A stretch of 64,000 nucleotides of DNA from Streptomyces sp. PT12 (GTDB lineage Bacteria; Actinomycetota; Actinomycetes; Streptomycetales; Streptomycetaceae): contig NZ_QEST01000186.1 in NCBI RefSeq assembly GCF_003311645.1, positions 1 to 64,000 of the forward strand, given 5' to 3'. The translations under genes and the position numbers were made by a program. Each line of letters begins with the position of its first letter. Positions within the stretch are counted from its first letter, which is position 1. The notes below the pieces were generated by a model, which was not told the DNA's origin, searched no databases, and worked only from the letters and a program-made list of their open reading frames with translations. Of the stretch, positions 1 through 7,241 are shown piece after piece.

Positions 1-78
1 AGTGGGGCCAAAAAACCTCGGAATCCTGGTCCCAAAAAAAGTGCCTACAAACAGGACGACCTAGTGCAGATCCAGCAG
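1..78 (+). promoter_or_regulatory. possible CRISPR leader
   Basis: This stretch precedes the first of three regularly spaced repeats. It holds an A6 run (10-15) and an A7 run (34-40), unusual in DNA this GC-rich, and no repeat copy or coding region that I can support. CRISPR leaders are typically A/T-enriched and lie on the side of the best-preserved repeat, as here. The sequence may begin inside a larger locus, so the call is tentative. Confidence 0.25.
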
Positions 79-240
79 GTCCTCATCGCCCCCACCGGGG
101 GTCTCAACGGCGCTGTTGAGGTACGTCATCGCCCCGGTGACTCGTCCTCATCGCCCCACCGGGGAGAGCAACATCTGGACCAGTACGCGGCCGTCCGGCG
201 CGAACAGCGTCCTCATTCGCCACCCATCAAAGGCGTCAAC
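79..240 (+). CRISPR. degenerate three-repeat CRISPR-like cluster
   Basis: Three related repeats lie at 79-108 (30 nt), 144-172 (29 nt) and 209-240 (32 nt). All begin GTCCTCAT and end with CAAC. The first two carry a G/C hairpin core (CCCCC-ACC-GGGGG and CCCC-ACC-GGGG). The third has lost the hairpin, as terminal repeats often do. The intervals are 35 and 36 nt, normal for CRISPR spacers. Against a working array: only two spacers, unequal repeats, a partial repeat-like string (about 122-137) inside the first spacer, and no cas gene in the window. It may be a relic or the end of an array extending leftwards. Confidence 0.5.
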
Positions 241-333
241 GCTCTCTCAAATCCGCTCCTCTGCGCCCCCTTGGGTTCTCACACTTGTCGCATCGCGACG
301 CTTCCATGACGAGGGTTATGTTGACGGGGAAGC

Positions 334-2493
334 TCAGCCTGCCGCAGCGAGGACCAACGGAAGGACTCGTTCGCTGCCTGCCTGGCGGAGCAGGCGCGCA
401 GCGACTGCGAGGGTCCAGCCGGAGTCGGTGTAGTCGTCTACAAGCAGGACGGGGCCTGGAGAGCGCTCCAGGGCACCAGCCAGCTCCTCGGTGATGGTGA
501 AGGCACCGGACAATGCCTTGACGCGTTGCGCGGAGTTGCTGCGGCGTGCCGCGTGTGCGCCGCTCGGCCCGGTATACGTCAGGGTGCCCAGAAAAGGGAG
601 GCGGCCGATGGCCGCGATTCCCTCGGCGAGCGAACCGACCAGGTGCGGGCGGGCCAGGGATGGCACAGCGACGACTCCCACCGGCCGGGCCGAGGCGTCC
701 GGGACATTCGGCGCCCAGCCGCCGGGAGAGCGTGCCCAATCGGCGAGGACCGCCACTGCTGCCCGCAGGACGTCGTCGGGGACCGGCCTGTCGGGCGCGT
801 CCTCAGCCAACAGCGGACGCAGCCGGTTGCCCCAGCCGATGTCCGAGAGCCGCCCCAGGGCCCGCCCGGCGGAGCACTGCTCATGAGCCGGGATCCGCCC
901 TTTGAGGTCGATGCCCAGTGCGGGCATCCCCGTCGGCCACATCCGGCGCGGCTCAACCTCCGTCCCGGGACGATCCAGTTCCTTCGCCGCCCCTGTGAGT
1001 GCCTCCGCCGAAACAGAAGAAACGGCCCAGGCGCCCGTGCAGTTGTCGCAACGGCCGCACCGAGCCGCCTCCTCGTCGTCCAGCTGCTGACGCAGGAACT
1101 CCATCCGGCACTGGGACGTGCTCACGTAGTCGCGCATGGCCTGCTGCTCGGCCGCCCGTTGCCGAGCGACCCAGGCGTACCGCTCGGAGTCGTAGACCCA
1201 CTGCTCGCCGGTAGCGATCCAGCCGCCCTTCACCCGCTTGACCGCGCCGTCCACGTCAAGCACCTTGAGCATGATCTCCAGACGGGTGCGCCGGAGGTCG
1301 ACCAGGGCCTCCAAGGCTGGCACGGACAGCGGCCGTCCCGCGTCCGCAAGGGCAGAGAGAGTCCGGCGAACCTGCGCCTCGGGTGGGAAGGCGGTATCGG
1401 CGAAGTAGCGCCAGATGGCCTCGTCCTCCTTGCCCGGCAGCAGCAGGACATCCGCGTGGGCCACACCGCGGCCCGCCCGCCCCACCTGCTGGTAGTAGGC
1501 GATCGGCGAGGACGGCGAGCCCACATGGACCACGAAGCCCAAGTCCGGCTTGTCGAAACCCATGCCGAGCGCCGATGTCGCGACCAGCGCCTTGACCCGG
1601 TTCTCCAGCAGGTCGGCCTCGGCTTGCAGCCGGTCAGCGTTCTCCGTCCTCCCCGTGTAGGAAGCCACCCGGAAGCCGCGCTGCCGCAGGAAGGTGGTGG
1701 CCACCTCAGCGGCGGCGACGGTGAGGGCGTAGATGATTCCGGAGCCCGGTAGCTCGTCCAGGTGCTCTCCGAGCCAAGCCAGGCGGTGCGTGGCGTCCGG
1801 CAACTGGACCACCCCCAGTCGCAGGCTCTCGCGCTCAAGCGAGCCGCGCAGCACCAATGCCTCGCCGACACCGGTGCCCAACTGCTCGGCCACATCCGCA
1901 GTGACCCGCGCGTTCGCTGTCGCCGTGGTCGCCAGCACAGGTACGCCAGGAGGTAGTTCACCGAGCATCGCCCGCAACCGACGGTAGTCCGGCCGGAAGT
2001 CGTGGCCCCAGTCAGAAATACAGTGCGCCTCGTCGACCACCAGCAGACCGGTCGTGGCCGCGAGCTTGGGCAACACCTGCTCACGAAAATCCACAGAATT
2101 TAGACGTTCCGGACTCACCAGGAGAACGTCGGTCTCGCCGCGCTCGACCTCCCCGTAGATGGCCTCCCACTCCTCCGGATTGGCCGAGTTGATGGTGTGC
2201 GCCCGGATACCGGCCCGCGCCGCCGACTCGACCTGGTTGCGCATCAGCGCCAGCAGCGGCGAGACGATCACCGTCGGGCCGGAGCCACGTCGGCGCAGCA
2301 GAGCGGTAGCCACGAAGTACACCGCCGACTTGCCCCAGCCGGTGCGCTGCACCACCAGAGCACGCCGACGATCCTCGACCAGAGCCGCCACCGCCTGCCA
2401 CTGGTCCTCCCGCAACCGCGCCGAACCCCCCGGGGCACCGACAAGCTCAGCAAGGATGGCGTCGGCCTCAGCGCGTAGCTCCAGATCGTCCAT
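334..2493 (-). CDS. RecQ-like DEAH helicase with C-terminal phosphoribosyltransferase-like domain
   Basis: Predicted 3'-5' DNA helicase of about 719 residues. Residues 1-330 form the RecQ-type motor: a Walker A variant RTGWGKS (50-56), VDEAHCISDWGHDFRP (from 153), and a GRAGRG motif VI. A four-cysteine zinc site (CRMEF then CGRCDNC, about 470-500) follows. The last 200 residues end in VLLVDDYTDSGWT, the PRPP-loop signature of type I phosphoribosyltransferases. The product probably remodels DNA in repair or recombination; the role of the tail is unknown. ATG at 2493 is chosen; a TTG at 2505 is the alternative. A decayed second copy of its C-terminal half lies head-to-head at 2550-3433. Confidence 0.85.
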   Translation of the reverse strand: MDDLELRAEADAILAELVGAPGGSARLREDQWQAVAALVEDRRRALVVQRTGWGKSAVYFVATALLRRRGSGPTVIVSPLLALMRNQVESAARAGIRAHTINSANPEEWEAIYGEVERGETDVLLVSPERLNSVDFREQVLPKLAATTGLLVVDEAHCISDWGHDFRPDYRRLRAMLGELPPGVPVLATTATANARVTADVAEQLGTGVGEALVLRGSLERESLRLGVVQLPDATHRLAWLGEHLDELPGSGIIYALTVAAAEVATTFLRQRGFRVASYTGRTENADRLQAEADLLENRVKALVATSALGMGFDKPDLGFVVHVGSPSSPIAYYQQVGRAGRGVAHADVLLLPGKEDEAIWRYFADTAFPPEAQVRRTLSALADAGRPLSVPALEALVDLRRTRLEIMLKVLDVDGAVKRVKGGWIATGEQWVYDSERYAWVARQRAAEQQAMRDYVSTSQCRMEFLRQQLDDEEAARCGRCDNCTGAWAVSSVSAEALTGAAKELDRPGTEVEPRRMWPTGMPALGIDLKGRIPAHEQCSAGRALGRLSDIGWGNRLRPLLAEDAPDRPVPDDVLRAAVAVLADWARSPGGWAPNVPDASARPVGVVAVPSLARPHLVGSLAEGIAAIGRLPFLGTLTYTGPSGAHAARRSNSAQRVKALSGAFTITEELAGALERSPGPVLLVDDYTDSGWTLAVAARLLRQAGSERVLPLVLAAAG

Positions 2494-2549
2494 GCCCCTA
2501 TGCAACCCGATGACAAGGGCAAGGGGCCACCTGCCCCGGCGTGCCCAGT

Positions 2550-3433
2550 GGCGCGCGAAGGGTCCGCGACCGCGCCCCGTGGGAGTACGACGCGGACCGC
2601 TATGCGCGGGTGGCCCACCAGCGCGAGGCGTAGCAGCAGGCCATGCGCGAGTACGCCACCACCACCGGCTGCCGGATGGAGTTCCTGCGGAGGCAGCTGG
2701 ACGACGAGGAGGCGGCGCCGTGCGGGCGCTGCGCCACCTGCGCGGGGACTACGCCCTCGCCCGAGGTCGCGCCCGATGCCGTGACCGCCGCCCGGGGCGA
2801 GCTGACCCGGCCCGGGGTGGCGCTGAAGCCGCGCCGCACGTGGCCCACCGGGCTGCCGGGGGTGGGGGTGGAGCTCAAGGGAAAGATCGATCCCGGCGAA
2901 CAGGCCGCGGTAGGCCGGGCGTTGGGGCGGCTGTCGGACATCGGCTGGGGGAACAGACTGCGTCCCCTCCTCGCCCCTGGCGCCGGGGACGGAGGGGTGC
3001 CGGACGATGTGGCGAACGCCGTGGTCACCGTGCTCGCCGACTGGGCCAAGGGACCGGGCGGCTGGGCCTCCGGCTCGGCGGACTCACCGCGGCACCGGTC
3101 GGCGTGGTCACCGTGGGGTCCCACTCCCGCCCTCGGCTGGTGCGTTCGCTCGGGGAGCGGATCGCCGCCGTCGGCCAGATGCCCGTACTCGGCGCGGTGG
3201 GCACAGGGGCCGAGCCGCTGCCCCGGAGCAACAGCGCACGGCGTGTTCAGGCGCTGGACGGCTCGCTGCAGCTGGCGCCCGAGGTGGCCGAGGCGGCGCG
3301 GACGGCCGGTGGGCCGGTGCTGCTGGTGGACGACTTCGCCGAGACCGGTTGGACGCTGGCGATGGCGGCGCGGCTGCTCCGGTCCGCCGGTGGTGGGGAG
3401 GTGCCGCCGTTGGTGCTCGCCCTCCAGGGCTGA
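2550..3433 (+). pseudogene. decayed C-terminal half of a second RecQ-like helicase
   Basis: Translated in pieces, this region parallels the C-terminal half of the helicase at 334-2493. It has WEYDADRYARVA before an in-frame TAG at 2631-2633 where the intact copy has Glu. It then has the zinc cysteines (CRMEFLRR, CGRCATC), LGRLSDIGWGNRLRPLL, and after a one-base frame change between about 3070 and 3095 the tail ending VLLVDDFAETGWTLAMAARLL. The motor domain is missing. It stops at 3433, directly against the convergent rnhB stop, so it is probably the original occupant of this site. The intact inverted copy differs enough to be a paralogue or xenologue, not a fresh duplicate. Confidence 0.85.
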
Positions 3434-4138
3434 TCAGAACATACCGAGCTGGCCCGCCTCCTCCAGATCCTCGGCGGCCAGGGCATCACGATGCGAGGGG
3501 AGCTTGAGATGACGCCAGCGGGGCAGTGCGTCGAGGAACGCCCACGAGCGGCGGTGGTGCGGGGTGGGGCCGTGCTCCTCCAGCGCGGTCTTGTGCACCG
3601 GCGAGGGATACCCGGCGTTGGTCTCGAAGCCGAAGGGCGGGTGCTCAGAGGCGAGTTCGGCGAGCATGGCGTCACGGCGCACCTTGGCGATGACCGAGGC
3701 CGCGGCCACCGCGACACAGGACTGGTCGCCCTTGATCACGGTCCGCACCTGCCACGGCGGCCCCAGATAGTCGTGCTTCCCGTCCAGGATCACGGCGTCG
3801 GGCCGCTCGGGGAGCCCCTCCAGCGCCCGGGACGCGGCGAGGCGCAGGGCCGCGGTCATGCCGAGGGTGTCGATCTCCTCGGGGGAGGCGTGGCCCAGGG
3901 CATGGGAGGTGACCCACTCGGTGAGCACCTCGGCGAGAGCGGTGCGGCGCAGCGGGGTCAGCAGCTTGGAGTCGGTCAGGCCCTCGGGCGGGCGGCGCAG
4001 CCCGGTGACGGCGGCGCAGACGGTGACCGGCCCGGCCCAGGCACCGCGCCCGACCTCGTCGATCCCGGCGACGACGCGCGCACCGGTGAGGGCGCGAATG
4101 GACCGTTCAACGCGGTGAGTAGGAGGTTCGTACGGCAT
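3434..4138 (-). CDS. rnhB: ribonuclease HII
   Basis: Cytoplasmic type 2 RNase H that nicks RNA in RNA-DNA hybrids and at single embedded ribonucleotides. The protein shows the family core: [14 protein letters not shown] near the N-terminus with the catalytic Asp-Glu pair, LTDSKLL, an ILDGKHDYL segment with the next catalytic Asp, and SVIAKVRRD with the final one. The length of 234 residues is normal. ATG at 4138 ([12 protein letters not shown]) is preferred because Streptomyces homologues begin this way; a GTG at 4150 is possible. It lies directly downstream of the histidine phosphatase gene, so co-transcription is likely. Confidence 0.95.
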   Translation of the reverse strand: MPYEPPTHRVERSIRALTGARVVAGIDEVGRGAWAGPVTVCAAVTGLRRPPEGLTDSKLLTPLRRTALAEVLTEWVTSHALGHASPEEIDTLGMTAALRLAASRALEGLPERPDAVILDGKHDYLGPPWQVRTVIKGDQSCVAVAAASVIAKVRRDAMLAELASEHPPFGFETNAGYPSPVHKTALEEHGPTPHHRRSWAFLDALPRWRHLKLPSHRDALAAEDLEEAGQLGMF

Positions 4139-4151
4139 GACATCGTCCACC

Positions 4152-4817
4152 CTAAGTGCGCCACCCTTCGAAGGGTCGCTCGGGTGTGTGCCAGTGCTCG
4201 AAGGGCCGATCCAGGTGGTAGCGACCGTCGTTGCCCAGCAGGAGGGCGCGGGTCTCGCCGTTCCCGGGGTTGGACAGCGACTCGAACTCCGGGACGGTCC
4301 AGTGCAGCCAGCGCATGCAGAACAGCCGCATCGTCAGGCCGTGGGTGACGAGCAGGACGTTGGGCGGGTGGTCGGGCTCCTCGAAGCTGCGCCACAGGCT
4401 CTCCAGGAACGCACCCACCCGATCGTAGACATCGGCGCCCGACTCCCCTTGCGCAAAGCGGTAGAAGAAGTGGCCATAGGCGTCACGCGCGCGCTTCTGG
4501 CGCTGTACGTCCTCGCGGTCCTGCCAGTTGCCCCAGTCCTGTTCGCGGAGACGGGGCTCCTCCCTGACCCGCACCCGCGCGGGATCGAGCCCGAGCGACC
4601 GGAACGTCTGGTGGGTGCGCTGGTAAGGGGAGACATAGGCGGAGACGCGCTCGTCCCCGAAGAGGGACCGCAGCCGCTCCCCCGCCGTCCGGGCCTGCTT
4701 CCTGCCCTCCTCGGTCAGCGCCAGGGCGTGGTCGGGGACGCGCTCGTAGACGGCGTCGTCGTAGTTCCCCTGGGACTCTCCGTGCCGCAGGAGGACGATT
4801 CGCCGTGGTCGCGCCAT
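4152..4817 (-). CDS. histidine phosphatase family protein (phosphoglycerate-mutase-like)
   Basis: A 221-residue member of the branch 1 histidine phosphatase superfamily. The N-terminus has the phospho-acceptor motif [10 protein letters not shown] (from residue 8), and the second catalytic histidine is in [10 protein letters not shown]. An Arg in YQRTHQT and a Glu in EQDWGNW complete the expected pocket. The substrate cannot be told from sequence; relatives act on phosphosugars, phosphoproteins or small phosphoesters. The stop is separated by one base or a few from the rnhB start, suggesting a two-gene transcript. ATG at 4817 is the first start with the complete motif. Confidence 0.88.
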   Translation of the reverse strand: MARPRRIVLLRHGESQGNYDDAVYERVPDHALALTEEGRKQARTAGERLRSLFGDERVSAYVSPYQRTHQTFRSLGLDPARVRVREEPRLREQDWGNWQDREDVQRQKRARDAYGHFFYRFAQGESGADVYDRVGAFLESLWRSFEEPDHPPNVLLVTHGLTMRLFCMRWLHWTVPEFESLSNPGNGETRALLLGNDGRYHLDRPFEHWHTPERPFEGWRT

Positions 4818-4875
4818 GGACCACAGCCTAATTCGACGGCGCGGGGACCGCCGGACGGACCACGTGCCGGACGGC

Positions 4876-5484
4876 TCACACCGTCCAGCTCGGCTCCATG
4901 TCGATGATGTCGCCGTTGATCGCGGCGACGTCCGCGCCCATCTGGGAGCGCAGGACCAGTCGCTCCACCCGCTCCGTGCGGTACTTGGCGCGCTCGGCGG
5001 CCGAGTCCCACATCGACAGCACCAGGAACTCACTCTCCGGCTCCGCCTCGGCGACGACGCCCCGCAGCATGCCGGGCGAGCCTGCCATCGCGGGATTCCA
5101 CACCTTCTCCTGCATGAGGGCGAAGTGCTCGGCCCGGTCCGGGTGGACGCGGAGGTGGGCGACGCGCAGAAGGTTCGCCTCGGTGAAGCGCGGCTCGAAG
5201 CCCATCTTGACATCGAAGCGGTACTGGAAGAGGCGCACCCTCATGTCCTGGTAGGTGCCGGTCTGCGCGGCTGCGAGGCGGTCGTGGGAGCGGGCCATGA
5301 AGGAGTCGTAGAACGCCCTACTCTCCCAGAATCCGAACAAGTGAACGACGCCGGGCTGTGAGCGGCTCCACCCGCCGCCCTGCGCCCGGAACCCCGGCTC
5401 GCCGGGCAGCCCCGCCCACTTCCGCTGCCCCCGCTCGAATCCCGGTCGATCGAGCACGGTACAGCGCATCCACTTGACCAGCAC
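4876..5484 (-). CDS. DUF4937 / YdbC-like antibiotic-monooxygenase-fold protein
   Basis: About 202 residues, with two halves that each look like a ferredoxin-like ABM domain: the first around KWMRCTVLDRPGFERGQRKW, the second around ANLLRVAHLRVHPDRAEHF and EPESEFLVLSMWDS. The opening and the QGGGW motif are typical of the DUF4937 (YdbC-like) group. No enzymatic function is established that I can cite. A GTG at 5484 (VLVKWMRC) is chosen because homology starts there and GGGGAGA lies upstream; the frame stays open to 5619 but that extension looks unrelated. It is divergent from the pseudogene at 5668. Confidence 0.72.
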   Translation of the reverse strand: MLVKWMRCTVLDRPGFERGQRKWAGLPGEPGFRAQGGGWSRSQPGVVHLFGFWESRAFYDSFMARSHDRLAAAQTGTYQDMRVRLFQYRFDVKMGFEPRFTEANLLRVAHLRVHPDRAEHFALMQEKVWNPAMAGSPGMLRGVVAEAEPESEFLVLSMWDSAAERAKYRTERVERLVLRSQMGADVAAINGDIIDMEPSWTV

Positions 5485-5631
5485 CGCGCCATCGTACGGC
5501 CATCTCCCCGGCGCCAAGGGCGAGATCACGGAACGCCCGAAACGCGCGAACCGGGTTCCCCACGTCGCGACAACCGGCCCGTCGGGTGGCGAGTCTTCCT
5601 CTTCGCAGAGGGCGCGCACAGGGCAACGCGC

Positions 5632-5661
5632 CCTTTCCCGCTCGACGTCGCGCGGGAAAGG
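5632..5661 (+). promoter_or_regulatory. hairpin occluding a ribosome binding site
   Basis: A perfect 10-bp inverted repeat, CCTTTCCCGC (5632-5641) and GCGGGAAAGG (5652-5661), separated by 10 nt. The right arm contains the AAAGG that would serve as Shine-Dalgarno for the ATG at 5668. In mRNA the arms would pair and hide the site, which suggests translational control of the downstream gene. It could also act as a terminator, but it is followed by no U-run. Confidence 0.45.
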
Positions 5662-5667
5662 ACAAGC

Positions 5668-6790
5668 ATGAGCCCACCGACGAGGATCACCGTGCCGTTA
5701 CCGGCCCTGATCGTGGCCCTTGTGACGGCACCGGCGGCGGCCGCGCCGACGTCCGGGGCCGACGAGGAACGCCCGGCCTGGAAGACCGCCTCCGCGGCCC
5801 GGCTGACCCACGGCTCAGGGCTCGTCTCCGTGACCAGCGCCGACGCCCTCCACGCCTGGGACGTGGGCGGGCAGACCAGCGAGCGGAACAGCCCGACGGG
5901 CGCGCTGCCGCGCTGGAACGGCCTGCGCTGGGCCGAGGATCGCCCCCCCGGCCTGCCCGAGGTTCCCGGCTGGCACTCGGTGAACGCCCGCTCGCCCCGC
6001 GACGTCTGGGCCTACGGGAGCAACGGCCAGGAGGAGCTGACGCCCCACTTCGACGGCCGCCGGTGGAGCCGGGTCGAGCTGCCCGAGCTGCCCAACGCGG
6101 CCGGTTCGGCAGCCTCGGCGAGATCGTCGCGGTGCGGGCGGCGCCCGGCTCGCGGGCGACCGCTGGATCAGCTCGTACCGTGACGGCCGCTGGGAGACCA
6201 CCGACCTCGGATCGGGCCATGCCATCCGCGACCTCCAGGCCCTCTCCTCCCGCCACATATGGGCCATCGGCGGCGCCGCGGCCCTCGGGGAGCAGCTGCG
6301 GCCGGTCGTGAAGCACTGGGACGGCCGCGCCTGGAGCGACATGCCGCCGCCCACCCCCGGGCTGCGCCCGATCCACCTCCACGCCGGGTCCGACGACAGC
6401 CTGTGGCTCATCGGGGACGCCGTCCCCTGGGGCGAGAACGGCCCGGAGTACGAGATGTGGCACTGGGACCACGGGGACTGGGCGCGGGTGGAGGCGCCAC
6501 TCGAGGAGTTGGCGCCCACGGCGCTTGCCGGGGACGGCCGCGGGGGCCTCTGGCTCACCCGTGGCCCCGAGGGATTCGAGTCCCCGCCCTTCTACTGGCA
6601 CTTCGACGGCCACGGCTGGGACCGCGTCGAGGGCGAGCGCGTCACCGGCGCCCCGACCCACGCCTACGCCATCGCCGACCTGGCACCGATAGGTCACACC
6701 GGTCGCCTCTGGGCGGTGGGCGGCTTCACCCGCCTCGACGACGACGGTTGGGCCCACAGCTACGACCTCATCCAGCACTCCACGCGCTGA
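5668..6790 (+). pseudogene. secreted WD/Kelch-like repeat protein, broken by two frameshifts
   Basis: The reading starts at ATG 5668 with a Sec-type signal peptide (MSPPTRITVPLPALIVAL then an AAAAPTSGAD cleavage region). It continues with repeating blades of the type SPRDVWAYGSNG, HFDGRRWSRVELP and HWDGRAWSDMP, as in secreted beta-propeller proteins of actinobacteria. Coding moves out of its first frame near 6100 (after PNAAG), runs briefly in a second frame (GSLGEIVAVRAA), and enters a third near 6150 (GDRWISSYRDGRW) until TGA 6788-6790. Both changes equal single-base losses in GC-rich runs, so either the gene is dead or the sequence has two errors. The three parts together would give about 373 residues. 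Confidence 0.7.
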
Positions 6791-6808
6791 CACACCCACG
6801 GCGACAAC

Positions 6809-6848
6809 GGGCACGGGGGAGGCGACCGAAGCCGACTCCCCCGTGCCC
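6809..6848 (+). terminator. hairpin terminator after the secreted-protein gene
   Basis: A perfect 13-bp inverted repeat, GGGCACGGGGGAG (6809-6821) and CTCCCCCGTGCCC (6836-6848), with a 14-nt loop, 19 bases after the stop at 6790. There is no T-run, which is usual for Streptomyces terminators. Confidence 0.65.
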
Positions 6849-7241
6849 CGTGCGCGGTTCCCCCGGCTCCTGAGGTCGTCCGGGGAACACCCGCGGCTCC
6901 AGCCGCGGCGCCGAGGCCGACGACGGCGCGACCGCATCGTCGGGACGCGGCTCCCCGTCGCGTGGCAGTGGCGCTCCTGACGCCAGCCTGTGCAATCGCG
7001 GAGCGTGCCAGGACAGCGTTCTCCGCGATCGAGGCGCTCCCGCCCCTGCCGCGTCGTTCATCGATGGACGGAGGACTCGATTCCCTTGATCACGTCGGGG
7101 GGCGTGCCGCGTCCCGCCAGCGCCGTCAAAGCTTCGGGGGTGCCGCCTTGTGTCGGCACCCCTTCAGGTGCTGGCCGGGTGGCTCAGGCGCTCCTGCCCG
7201 GTGCCGTGGCGGACGCGGACCCGCCGGGTCTCAGCCGCATC
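6849..7241. other. intergenic, no gene recognised
   Basis: This gap lies between the pseudogene terminator and the nrdJ stop. I see no protein with plausible composition on either strand and no RNA gene. Short complementary pieces around 7156-7220 (GGCACC with GGTGCC, CCGGG with CCCGG) could fold as an nrdJ terminator but are weak. Confidence 0.4.

Noticed and set aside
79-240. Complete CRISPR-Cas system
   Set aside because: Only three unequal repeats and no cas genes lie in the window; only a relic or array edge is supported.
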